Origin: Buddleja alternifolia
Taxonomy: Eukaryota; Streptophyta; Magnoliopsida; Lamiales; Scrophulariaceae
Length of the DNA: 64,000 bases
Assembly: GCA_019426215.1 (NCBI GenBank)
Contig: CM033403.1
Coordinates: forward strand, 35,908,754-35,972,753
Reading direction: 5' to 3'
Part shown: in pieces, positions 1-11,000 of the stretch
Position numbering within the stretch: the first letter of the stretch is position 1
Layout of the letters: each line of letters starts with the position of its first letter
The notes under the pieces: generated by a model
What the model saw: the letters and a program-made list of their open reading frames with translations, nothing else
Told to the model about the DNA's origin: nothing
Databases searched by the model: none
Made by a program: the position numbers and the translations under genes

Positions 1-600
1 CTTGGATTTAATATTCGTCACCTCGTGTTCATTGGGTCGTTAGACTAAAATATTGCCTCGTATACGAGGAAATTAGGTGGATTTTATGTTTGGTCCCTAG
101 AATAATATTATTTGCATTACACTCCAAGATCCACGTGTTATTATTATTTGGGTAGGGTCGGTCCATGGCCCGACCCGATGAAGGTCGAATCTGTGCCACC
201 CATCAAACACACGTGTAAGGGATCTGCAGGCAAGACGTCTTATTAGTCATTCACTCTACAGTGCAGAAGGAAACTCTATAAATACAGTCATTTATGGAGA
301 TTTAGGGACGGATAATTGGAGCAATAAATATTACGAACCATCTATCGTATTGCTCGAGTTATTTGGAGACTTGAGAGTACGATCCTAGAATACAAATAAG
401 AGAGTTCCTCGATATTCGAACCATAACGAATCCAACATCTTCACTTGAACTACGTTTAGACTTGATCCTGAAAAGGTACGTCGGCAGCTCGATGTCATCC
501 GAGCGCAGTCTCTAATCTAGAGAACGTGTTATTTGATACGTGTTCGAGGTCATCTTGACTGAAATAATGTGCGGTAAAATCCGTGCTAGATCAAACAGAA
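1..600 (+). mobile_element. possible LTR-retrotransposon end (fragment)
   Basis: The stretch has the look of an LTR: a TATA box (tctataaata near 275), then about 250 bases of leader-like sequence without a gene, including a 'gaaaaggtacgtcggcagctcg' type segment of the sort seen in R/U5 regions of plant Gypsy LTRs. No second LTR, primer-binding site or polyprotein lies in the window, so this is an inference from style only. It could equally be ordinary promoter-like intergenic DNA. Confidence 0.25.
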
Positions 601-1284
601 TCATTCAATGAGACCAAATGTGAGAAAAATTGAAAGTTATGGAATATAATCTGAGAAACTCATAATGAATAGGACCAAAATCGAAAAAGGCCAAAGTTAT
701 GAGACCAAAAATGTAATTTTTCCGCATTCGATATTCTACGTTAATTGTGCAGGCAACTGCTAGAGGGGAAGAAGTCATGGCTTTGTTCTTTGTTTGCTGC
801 AACCCAAAATGTGGCCATTGATGGAGGGATTAAGGAAAATACTTACGTTTAGATGCGACTTTTCGACCCGAGACGTTGACTAGTTACTAATTGACTTGTA
901 TTAACTACTTTTTTTCAAAATTTCAAGTAGGGGCTCACTATGGCATTAATGTTAGATATAATGTTTCTACTTCTGTATTTAGACCCATTCTCAAAAAAAG
1001 ATGTTGAAAAGTTTTCTAGAAGAGGCCCCTATGTCAACTTGCAAGTGAAGTGTTCTTTTCAATGACTTTCTTAAAGTGATAAAACTTTGCGTGTGTGCAA
1101 ATTGTTCCACTCTCCATCATTTATTCCTCTCTTTTACCTTTGGCAATGGTGGGTTAAAGATCGCGGTTTTTGTTTTCAGATTGACGGATTTGAAATTTAA
1201 AGACTTTTAACTCAAGACAAGAAATCCGTTGAAAAATTCATGAACACGTTAGGTGATTTTGGCAAGTTTTGGAGTCGGTATAGC

Positions 1285-1430
1285 CCGAGAAATTCTAGTT
1301 ACTCATATGTGGGGTCTGAATCCGAACTCGCATGCGATGAACGGCTGGGATCGTAGGTGGGAAATTCTAGCTACGCATCTATGGGGTTTACATGCAAGCT
1401 CCCACGTGATGAACGAGATCACTCGAGTCA
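1285..1430. repeat. degenerate ~80-bp tandem duplication
   Basis: The segment 'gagaaattctagttactcat' near 1288 returns as 'gggaaattctagctacgcat' near 1359. Both are followed by 'atgtgggg' or 'atgggg' and then by '...gatgaacg'. This gives two diverged copies about 72-80 bp apart. An open frame across it shows repeated protein words but no recognisable domain, so it is not called as a gene. Confidence 0.5.
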
Positions 1431-1807
1431 AGTCTCAACCAAGAATTTTCTGTTACGCATTCGTGTTACACGAACAGATGGGTGATAAGTGTATACATGG
1501 GTGGTTAGAATATGGAGAGAGTAGACTTTTTTCTAGAGAATAATTGGTTCAAAAAGTCAAAACTCCAAGCTCATAATAACTCATGCTTGTACAGGTCAAC
1601 TTAGAATCATGATCTTATTTAAAGCAGTTCCCTTTGTAAGAGAGACGCCAGTATTGGTCCATCCTTTTGCAATTTTTTTTTTTTTTTGAAAAATGTCTAG
1701 ATTAAAAATTAAATAAAGAATCAAATATGATTAAATTGATGATGTTGATCAGTTATTACATTGATTAGGGTGAGTGTTTTTTACCATCACCATCCTCGAT
1801 TGAACAA

Positions 1808-1975
1808 TAATAGATAAATCGAGATTATTGCGTCTGGTTTATACAAGAATTACGTCACTAAATAGACTCATCTCCGAACAATTTCAAGCCATAATAGATA
1901 AATTGAGATTATTGCAGCTGATTTATACAAGAATTACGTCACTAATAGACTCATGGTTGGTCAATTTCAAACCAT
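1808..1975. repeat. 84-bp tandem duplication
   Basis: 'taatagataaat' followed by 'gagattattg' and 'tatacaagaattacgtcact' occurs at 1808 and again at 1892, a period of 84 bp with few mismatches. It is non-coding and intergenic. Confidence 0.7.
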
Positions 1976-2212
1976 GATGAAAGCTACAGTAATTAGCATT
2001 ATTATATATCTTAGTCTTAGCATTATTATTATATATGTTAAGTCAGAAGCCAACTCTTTTGTTTATAGTCTTTGTTGTTTGTTTACAGCGGCAAATAACA
2101 TGATTACAAGTATTAAAAAAGACATAATTTGTCCTTTTCTTTCATTTATTTTTAATAATTGAAAAAATGAAAGTGACAATCGTCAGCAGCTTCATCACTA
2201 TTTTACTTTTAA

Positions 2213-2342
2213 ATTGAAAAACTAGTTTATTGCATCCCATTTATTAATAAGTGAAATCAAAGCAAAGATCTGTTTAAAAAAAATTGAAAAAATTAGTTTA
2301 TTGCATCCCATTTATTAATAAGTGAAATCAAAGCAAAGATCG
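2213..2342. repeat. 70-bp tandem duplication
   Basis: A block running from 'attgaaaaa' through 'ttattgcatcccatttatt' to 'gcaaagatc' occurs at 2213 and 2283 with almost no differences. The duplication must be recent. Nothing coding is visible. Confidence 0.8.
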
Positions 2343-2822
2343 CTTTAAATCAACACAAAAGTTGAATAAATGAAAAATCATGTGACCTCATAATATTTTC
2401 AAAGTCAACCATAGCGCACATGTACTATAGGTACATTGATTTTTCTATTAATTATAATGTCATCTAAAAAAGACAATTTTTCCACACCTAACCAATACAG
2501 TTGCAAAGTATGAAAATTTTGACAATTAAATAAAGTCAGAGCAAAAAACAGGTCAAATTTAATTACTTATAAACTCCTATATATCATATAATAAGATTAT
2601 AACATAGATATTATGCTTAAATAATTAATTAAAAATCTTAAGCACAACCTTTAATTGATTAAGCATGCACATTGAATGAGCACATACGACTAGTACTAAT
2701 AATTACTATCTGGTTGTAATAATTATTAGTTGATTGTAAATTATAGAGACTATCAAAATAATACAAAATAAATAAAAAATTCTCAAAATATTATAATTTT
2801 AAAAAAATGCAGATATAATACA

Positions 2823-4180
2823 AGATGTCGTCTTCATTTTTGAAGACATCATCACTCTTTTTTATTTTTTTTAAATAGGATAATTAGAAGACGACATTAT
2901 GGATGTCATCTTCTAATTTTCCTTTCGTCTTCAACATAGATTTTTATTATTATTATTATTATTATTTGTACTTTAACTTGACATAAGAAAGAAGCCAGTA
3001 TGGCACAATAGTTTAATTAGTAGTGTGTTTTGGTCTTATTAAGCTACCACACCACTTAATCAAATCAAAAAAAAATATTATTTGGGGGTGTTCATGGTTT
3101 TTCGAAATTGCGCCCAATGTCTTAAAAATGTCGGTTTCGGTATAGATATAGGGTTAGAAAATTTCGAAAGAAATTTCGGAGATGTCCTAAATTTCGGTAT
3201 GGGGTTAGTAAATTTCGAAAATCATGGAAATTTATCGAAATATTTCGCAATTTACATATAAACTTTGGTAAGTTTAAGTATCATGATTATGCATCTTTTA
3301 CATTAATAATATTCTAATGTATAGTGAGTGAACAAGATATGACTAAAACATGCTACAAAAAATATGATTTGATAGTAAAATAATATCTTTTCTTTTTTGG
3401 AAATTGAATAGCAAGATATATGTTTATGGTGTGGGTGAAAGGTTGGTAGGTATGCACCAATTTTAAATTTTATTTTTAAATCTTAAATATTTAAAAATAT
3501 AAAAAAAAAAAGAAAATTTTAGATTTCAGTAAATTTTGAGTTTAGATGAAAATTTCGTTGGATATTCTGCAAAATAGTTTGATATTATTTTTCAAATTTC
3601 GAAAAATTTCGATTTTTTATGAGAAGTTCGTGAAATTTTGGGTTTCGGTCGAAATTTCAATAGATATTCTGCAAAAGTGGATAGAAAGTAAGATTTCGCT
3701 TTAGAACCCTCGAAAATTTGAAATTTCGATCGAAATTCCTAGATATTGAGAAAAATTAAGTGGAAGCTGATATTACTAAGCTAACAAATATTGGGTAACC
3801 GAAAATAAGATATGAATAAGTGTTTATTCATTGTTATATAATTTGGTTGTTTTTCTACATAGAAAAAAATTAGCGCAAAAAAGGAAATTCAAATCACTCA
3901 ATGAATACTAATGTGGATGCAACAAGATCATTTTATTAGATCAGTTGTTGTGTTTTCAATTGGAAATAAATGAAAATATGAAGACGACCAGCATTGGGTC
4001 GTCTTCTACATAATTTAAAAATAAAGGAAAATCTATTTTCCTTTATAAAAAAATAAAAAAAAGTATGAAGACGGCATCATGAATGCCGTCTTGCGTTTAG
4101 AAGGAAAATCTATTTTCCTTAATAAAAAAAAGAAAAAAGAAAAAAAAGTATGAAGACGGCATCCCGTATGCCGTCTTGTG
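2823..4180. repeat. cluster of AAGACG hairpins
   Basis: Short palindromes built on GAAGACG(A/G)CAT...ATG(C/T)CGTCTTC recur near 2823, 2887, 3980, 4071 and 4153. The last two arms read 'gaagacggcat' and 'atgccgtctt' with a 2-4-nt loop, and both are preceded by the same 'ggaaaatctattttcctt' and A-rich block. Arrays of such sub-terminal palindromes are typical of DNA transposons, but no terminal repeats or transposase could be assigned. The last hairpin is about 170 bp upstream of the TATA box of the carboxypeptidase gene. Confidence 0.6.
3080..3750. repeat. ATTTCG-rich degenerate repeat region
   Basis: 'aatttcg', 'atttcgg' and 'tttcgaaa' recur more than a dozen times in both orientations (for example 3167-3250 and 3590-3735). 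Repeats of this kind are common remnants in plant intergenic DNA. No open frame of note is present. Confidence 0.5.
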
Positions 4181-4339
4181 TTATTCTTGTACTCCCTACA
4201 AAGCAATATTTATTTAAATAAAAAACCCCAAGACACCCCTCGTATAATCGAAAGAGTAAAAAACAAAAAAAAAATTTTACTCTTTTTCTTTTTCTTTCCT
4301 TTTTTATTTTTTGACCAGATTTTACTCTTTTTGGCATCT

Positions 4340-4346
4340 TATAAAG
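4340..4346 (+). promoter_or_regulatory. TATA box of the SCPL gene
   Basis: TATAAAG lies 44-50 bp upstream of the ATG at 4390, followed by a C/A-rich leader (cacacacactcaaaacacaac). This is the usual plant spacing for a gene with a very short 5' UTR. Confidence 0.7.
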
Positions 4347-4389
4347 CTCACACACACTCAAAACACAACACTCACAAACTATCTCAAAA

Positions 4390-5688
4390 ATGGAATTCCC
4401 ACCACCACCTTCATATTACCTCCTCCTCCTCCTCATCGCCGCCGTCCTCCACCACTCCGCCGCCGCCACATCCTACCCCAAACAAGCCCTCCCCACAAAA
4501 TCCGGCTACTTAACAGTCAACTCCACCACCAACTCCGCCATATTCTACACATACTATGAATCTCAAAACACACACAATAACAACTCTCAAACTCCAATCC
4601 TAATTTGGCTTCAAGGTGGGCCCGGATGTTCATCCATGATAGCCAACTTCCGAGAGCTTGGCCCATGGCTACTCAACCAAAAAATGTCACTTGACCCAAA
4701 CCCATATTCATGGAACAAAAATTTTGCCTTACTTTTTCTTGATAATCCTATAGGAACAGGATTCAGTATCGCTACTTCACCAGAGGAAATTCCAAGGAAT
4801 CAATATGATGTAGCCAAACACCTCCTTAGAGCCATACATAAGTTTTATGACTTGGACATGTCATACAGAGATAGGCCACTTTATCTTACTGGTGAGAGCT
4901 ATGCTGGGAAGTATCTTCCAGCACTTGGTTATTATATGATAAAGAAAAATGCCCTTTTGCCTAGGGGCAAAAGGGTAAATTTGGGTGGTGTTGCTATTGG
5001 CAATGGATTGACTGATCCTGAGGTACAAGTTAAAACCCATGCTATAAATGCTTATAATTTGGCCTTGATTAATGGAAAGCAGAGGGCCCATTTGGAGAGG
5101 CTTCAAATGGAGTGTGTTGGGTACATAAGGAGGGGTAAGTGGCATGAGGCCAGTGTTGCGAGGAATAGGGTGTTGAATAATTTGACTAGTATGAGTGGTT
5201 TAGCCACTTTGTATGATTTTAGGAGGCAATCTCCTTACCCGAATGCGGTACTGGACTTGTTCTTGAACGATATCGAGGTGAAAAGGGCGTTGGGAGTTAA
5301 GGAGTCATTGGTTTACGCGCGGTGTAGCGATGTGGTGGGGTTCGCGTTACACGAGGACGTGATGAAGAGCGTTAGGTATATGGTGGAGTACTTGGTTAAG
5401 AACACTAGAGTGTTGTTGTATCAAGGGCAGTGTGATTTGAGGGACGGGGTCCCTTCGACTTTGGCTTGGGTAGAGAAGATGAAGTGGGGGCCGATCCACG
5501 AGTTCCTTAATGCGGAGAGGAAGATTTGGAGAGTTGATGGCAATTTGGCTGGTTATGTGCAGAAATGGGAGAGTTTGAGTCATGTTGTGGTGTTGAATGC
5601 TGGTCATTTAGTTCCTACTGATCAGCCTTTGCATTCTCAAGTTATGATACAAGATTGGATCTTGGAGAGGGGATTGTTTGCTGCTTAG
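4390..5688 (+). CDS. serine carboxypeptidase-like protein, SCPL50 type
   Basis: An intronless frame of 432 residues. An N-terminal hydrophobic stretch (about residues 9-26, ending in HHSAAA) is a probable signal peptide, so the product enters the secretory pathway or vacuole. Peptidase S10 signatures follow: GGPGCSS at 76-82 (oxyanion hole), GESYAG with nucleophile Ser170, YQGQCDLRDG with the likely catalytic Asp349, and NAGHLVP with His406. All three catalytic residues are present, so an active hydrolase (carboxypeptidase or acyltransferase) is expected. Length and lack of introns fit the Arabidopsis SCPL50 subgroup; most other plant SCPL genes have many introns. The ATG at 4390 is chosen because it gives a clean signal peptide and follows the TATA box. 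The substrate is unknown. Confidence 0.93.
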   Translation: MEFPPPPSYYLLLLLIAAVLHHSAAATSYPKQALPTKSGYLTVNSTTNSAIFYTYYESQNTHNNNSQTPILIWLQGGPGCSSMIANFRELGPWLLNQKMSLDPNPYSWNKNFALLFLDNPIGTGFSIATSPEEIPRNQYDVAKHLLRAIHKFYDLDMSYRDRPLYLTGESYAGKYLPALGYYMIKKNALLPRGKRVNLGGVAIGNGLTDPEVQVKTHAINAYNLALINGKQRAHLERLQMECVGYIRRGKWHEASVARNRVLNNLTSMSGLATLYDFRRQSPYPNAVLDLFLNDIEVKRALGVKESLVYARCSDVVGFALHEDVMKSVRYMVEYLVKNTRVLLYQGQCDLRDGVPSTLAWVEKMKWGPIHEFLNAERKIWRVDGNLAGYVQKWESLSHVVVLNAGHLVPTDQPLHSQVMIQDWILERGLFAA

Positions 5689-5867
5689 GTGATTCAGAAA
5701 TTGCCCATTAAATTTTAGGGCTACCCTTTTTTTGGATATGTTGCTCCTTTTGTGTTGTAATTTGAATTGGTATTGATTTAGGATCAATTTGTTAGTCAAG
5801 TTGATGCTCAACAGCTCAAGGCATCATTATATGTGGTGGTGAAAACAACAATAGGACCATCTAAAAG

Positions 5868-6288
5868 TCAATATGAATATGTATCCATAAGTTCCATTGG
5901 GGAGTGTCCCGACTTTGGTAATGAGTGACTTTTAGAGAGTTTCAGGACCCCATATCCTTTTATAATAATAAAAAATAAATACTTTATAGTCATGTTATAG
6001 TCAATTGCCAAGAATCTTTTGATATTTTTCGTAATTACATAATGCCCCTTCTAAAGTATTCTTACAATTACGCCTCGTGTATCTAAAAACTTTTACAATT
6101 TCACCAAATCTTCTTGTGATTTATCATAAGGTAATGAAGTTTTAACAATTAACTCACTTTAAGGAAGTTTTAATAATTAAAACTAAAGTGGGGGTTGTAT
6201 GTAATTCACCCTAATTATGAATATAGTGGACCCAGCGTAATTTTCGACAAATAAATAGTTGCGATTAGTTCGGCTGACAATCAGTGTT
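5868..6288 (+). repeat. 420-bp direct repeat, copy 1
   Basis: This block, from 'tcaatatgaatatgtatc' to 'gacaatcagtgtt', returns at 7176-7597 with only a handful of differences. It starts about 180 bp after the SCPL stop codon, so copy 1 probably overlaps the SCPL 3' flank. The two copies meet the hAT-like element exactly at its ends. Confidence 0.85.
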
Positions 6289-6475
6289 CTGAAAATCGGA
6301 CCGGACATCGAACCGAAAAAGTTACCGGGTCACGGGTCACCGGTTCAACCGTTGGACCAACCGCGGTCGAACCGGTGACGTCATAATTATGTCATAAATA
6401 TTATTTATTATATTAATAATATAACATAATAGTAAAATATTGTTCATATTTATATATGTACTTTTTATTGGTAAG

Positions 6476-6506
<31 letters not shown>

Positions 6507-7169
6507 TATTGATATACATATCATATTTTTTAAAGTTACATATAATGTTAGACTAAATACAAAAGGATAGGCCCACTATCCAAAATCCATTAGCATTTTC
6601 TTTTATTAGAAAAAAGAAAACTGTAAAAGAAAAAGAAAATTTCAAGCAATATAAAGCCAAAAAGTACCCTGAAGCCTAATCTCACCCTTCTCCTTCACAC
6701 TTCACAGCAGCAAGCGGCGCATCTCCAGAATTCCAGATCTAGTTTCTCCATCATTTCTTTTCTTTCTTTCAATCTTTTTTCTTTCTACTCATTTGTTTAT
6801 TTATTTGTTCATAACTTTATATCTTTTCCTCTCTTTCAATCCCCATCTTCAACTATATTACTTACAACCCAACTTCCATAAAAGCTCAAATCTAAGAATG
6901 GTGGAGAAAAAGATATGGAACCTTGAGAATGGAGGAGAAGAAGCTATGGAAGCTGCCAATAATTTTTATGTTTCATAGCTCGGCCGGTTCCACCGACCCG
7001 TAAACGGGTCGAACGGTCGACCGGTCCGTTCGGCGGGTTGGGCGGTTTTTGACCAAAACAACCGGTTTTTAGTCTAAAACGGTTTTGAACATTAACCGGA
7101 CCGTCTTTGTGACCGATTCCGGTCCGGAGCGGTTGGACCGGACGGTCCGGTCCGGGTTTCAAAACCATG
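6282..7169. mobile_element. non-autonomous hAT-like element with internal captured-looking DNA
   Basis: The left end reads 'cagtgttctgaaaatcgg' and the right end, on the opposite strand, 'catggttttgaaacccgg', an imperfect terminal inverted repeat. Both sub-terminal regions are dense in CCGGACCGG/ACCGGTT motifs, the pattern of a widespread plant hAT-like family. The flanking octamers ctgacaat and ctgacttc match over their first five bases, a possible decayed target duplication. The interior (about 6580-6980) is different: it looks like a transcript leader and includes a short ATG frame at 6898. No transposase is encoded. Confidence 0.6.
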
Positions 7170-7175
7170 CTGACT

Positions 7176-7597
7176 TCAATATGAATATGTATTCATAAGT
7201 TCCATTGGGGAGTGTCCCGACTTTGGTAATGAGTGACTTTTAGAGAGTTCCAGGACCCCATATCCTTTTATAATAATAAAAAATAAATACTTTATAGTCA
7301 TTATGTTATAGTCAATTGCCAAGAATCTTCTGACATTTTTTGTAATTACATAATGCCCCTTCTAAAGTATTCTTACAATTACGCCTCGTGTATCTAAAAA
7401 CTTTTACAATTTCACCAAATCTTCTTGTGATTTATCATAAGGTAATGAAGTTTTAACAATTAACTCACTTTAAGGAAGTTTTAATAATTAAAACTAAAGT
7501 GAGAGGGTTTGTAATTCACCCTAATTATGAATATAGTGGACCCAGCGTAATTTTCGACAAATAAATAGTTGCGATTAGTTCGGTTGACAATGAGTGT
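7176..7597 (+). repeat. 420-bp direct repeat, copy 2
   Basis: Near-identical to 5868-6288 and beginning a few bases beyond the right end of the hAT-like element. Read with copy 1 it implies a local duplication with the element at the junction. It lacks TG...CA ends with a primer-binding site, so it is unlikely to be an LTR. Confidence 0.85.
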
Positions 7598-8093
7598 TAC
7601 CGATACAAAGTAGCAATTGCCATTTAAAAAATGGAATCGTACAAGGACATACAGAACTATTAACTATTATATGTTTCAAGTACATAGCATAGTACACTCA
7701 GAAATAAATTGCATACAAGAAGATATAAATTAATGTGAAAGAGATGTGATCCAAGATCCCAACTACAGTTAATTTTACTTTCAAGAAATTTTTCAATTTT
7801 TGCTCTTCTTTTTTATTTATTTTTTCGGTTACAAATTTTTGCTCTTCTAAGCATTAAAACTATACACGAAAGAATTTCTGCTGGGGATTTTCCTCGAGCC
7901 GTCAACATTCTATAAAGAACCCATGAAAGATTTTTGCTCAACTGAGAACAGCTAATACTCTAAAAGGTGAAAAATGAAATATCAATATGTTAAAGAAAAG
8001 AAAAGGATTATATATATACAAGATAAAAGGAGCCTGGCTATTAGGTATGTGGTGCAGGCTAATTTGTCTACAAAATTGTGTTTTCGGGAGAAA

Positions 8094-11000
8094 CTAAAGG
8101 GACGATAGCGTTTTCCTGAACCAATCCGACAATCGTTTCATTTTCTTGGAAAGCTCAGCATTTTTCCCAAAGTATGATTCAGCATTTGATACCACCACTT
8201 CAATGTCGTGCTTCATCGCCTCCAAACTTCTATAGTAATTATTCTCTAACCTTGACTGAATAATTTCCAGAGACAAGGGAACAGCGAACCTGTAATATAA
8301 AATTAAAATGTAGTTACAAATGTGTTAGCATTTTCAGTTTCCAAATTAGTCATGGGGGCTTCACTGTCCATCAGAATCAACCAACAGAACTAAACGAATA
8401 AGATGAATATATATTCATGAACGAACAGATACTTTATTTAATGGGTAAATTATATGGACACCCTATGCATGAGATCCCTAATTAGGAAAAACAACTCGAG
8501 GTTTGAGAAATTACCGTTACTTCCCTGGTCAGTAAAATCAGATTACAATTGCAATTCCAATAAATAAAGAACATATTACAATTTCACCGCATGTTCTTTG
8601 AGTTGTCAGGATCTGACAAATGGGGTGTCTTGGTTATTTAGCAAAACCTCAGGGGGCACGTGCTAATTTACCCAATAAATTAGGGGGTGTACATGTAATT
8701 ATCCCTAATTTAACAAAAAACTCTCAAGATGTGAAGATGGACAGTAACATACCTGTTCATAAAATGCGCCTTGTGCGAAACTTGTTTTAGTTTGTTAACC
8801 CCATAATGATCCTGCAACAAAATAAAAATAAAAACTAAAAATTAAACCCAATTTCCAACTCGATCAATCTCTACTACTTTTACACAGTACAAAAAGGTCT
8901 CTTTACCTGGGATTTATATCCAGACTGCTCTAACTTGTTCAGAGCATGAATAAGCTTGTCTCTAATATCATCATCAATATGCGGCTGCTCCCAGTGAGTA
9001 GCAGTATCATAAAGCTCCCAAGGACTATGATGATGTGTTTCAGTGGGATCACTTTTGTACTTCACAACATATCTTTCCCATGGGCTATCTGGAAATTCAA
9101 TAGATTTTGGCTTTACATTTAAAATTCGACCCTCCCACCAACCCCCATCCTCCTCACATTCGTTTTTCCACCACACTTGACATTTATCTCGTGAAGTCCA
9201 ATTTCTTGCCATAGATGCATCGTATCTACTTTTTTCAACAAGAAAATCTGGGAAACCAGTTAAATCTGGCAAAATCAATTCAAATGATTTACCCAGTACA
9301 TCAGAAGAAGGATCTATGAATTTAAGGGTCATTTTACAGCAGCTCTCCCCAGAACCTGGATGTGATGAATACTCGAGGTCTTGGACCCTACAAAATTCGG
9401 CGGCTCTGATGTTTCGCTTATCCCAAGGGCCTCCGTTCCTCAAGTTCATGTGAGTTATGTATTCTTGATGGCCCTGGAGGAAGAATAGAGCAAAATAAGA
9501 TAATTTAAATAACTTAAGATTTGCATTTGGATGGAAGGATTTTAAGAGGGTGTTTGGCTAAAGCTTATTTCAAAGAACTTATAAGCTCTTAGTGCTTATA
9601 AGATGTTTTCGGAGCTTATGGGGTCTCAAATTATTTTTTAAGATCTTATAAGCTAAGCTCTTAGGGTCTTACCCAAAAATTTACCAAACACTTCGTAAAA
9701 TTTATAAACTCTGTAAGGAGCTTATAAGCTCAGCCAAACACCATTTAAGGCTCTAAATGACTTCGATATTGGTGGATCTGAAAGAAAAAGGAAATAGCTA
9801 AAAAAGGGTTCCGACAGATTTCAAATCTGCCGTGACATGAAAATATGCAAACAAGATCATTGGATTAGTTATTATGGACTTATAATCCTTAGCTTCAAAT
9901 TTTTCAATCCCAATGCAACTTAAAACAGTTATACTTGAAACAAATAAATGAGAGACGAACAACAAAGTACGCATCTACCTGACGCAAATACACGACTTCA
10001 TCCCCTCGTTGGGGTATATACCGGGATCCTTCCTCATGTGCAGACAACATCAACCAAGAACTTTTACCGTTTTGATTTGATTTCCTCGGGGGACTAGCAT
10101 CACGCACATTATTACTACCTTTCTTGCTTCTAGTGGATCTTAATCGAACAGAATTCCTGGATAGAGATCTCCACTCTTCAGAGGAGTTCTCTTCAACTTT
10201 GCTCGGAGAAGCCTTGTCTACATCTACTGAATTATCTTCTGAATGATCATGGGGGTCTTTAAATTTGAAATTAGTTCCCGAGACATTTGTAGCAGACCTC
10301 GACCGAATAGACCGGGCCCTACGAATACCTTCTACGGGAATCTTTTTATCCATTGCTTCATCTAGATTATGTTTCTCAACATTAGAAGTGCTTGCTTCCA
10401 TGCTAACACAGACACCATCTGGATTACTTTTGCCTCTTGAAGACTTTGTCCTTCTATATACAGCTGTAAACATCCTTTTGTTTGATTCGAATTTCAAAGA
10501 GTCTTCCAACACCGACCTCGATGATGGTCCATTCGTGGGACCCTCTGATTCTGGTGTGTTATCATAAACAGGAGCTTGCAAATCTAAATTATTTTCTATT
10601 TCTGGGTTTTCACATTTGATAGTATCATTTTCTGGGCACTCAGAAGTACCTTTGCTGGGACTATCACGATGCTTTGAAAGAGTAAGAGATTTTATCCTCA
10701 ACTTTGTTGGTATTTGAGTACCATTCTCTATTTTAACGTGATTTTCAGTCCCATTAGTACCATTGCAAACCTCAGGAAATCGACTCAAGGATTCAGCATC
10801 ATCCTTGCCCTCATCCAACCCCACATATTTCTCAACGTCTTTTGCACTCTCCAAAGAGTTCTCAATGTTAGGAACAATTTCTTCTAAAATTACTTCCTGA
10901 TTTTGGATTCTTGAACTTGAGGGGTTTTCTCCATTCTCCTCTGCCAAAGTTGAATTGCCATTGACAATATTTTCTGCTTTAAGATGCTGATCAAGAACTG

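Noticed and set aside
1253..1543. 96-residue frame with repeated HMWGL-type words
   Set aside because: It arises from a degenerate tandem duplication of non-coding DNA, with no promoter or homology recognised.
2985..3065. tRNA-like or SINE-like segment (ggcacaatagtttaattagtag...)
   Set aside because: Box A is weak, there is no credible box B and no cloverleaf.
4178..4559. Two plus-strand frames overlapping the start of the SCPL gene
   Set aside because: One begins upstream of the TATA box and both lie out of frame with the conserved peptidase. They are low-complexity shadows.
5868..7597. TRIM or other small LTR retrotransposon
   Set aside because: No primer-binding site after the left repeat, no polypurine tract before the right one, and the middle has hAT-type ends.
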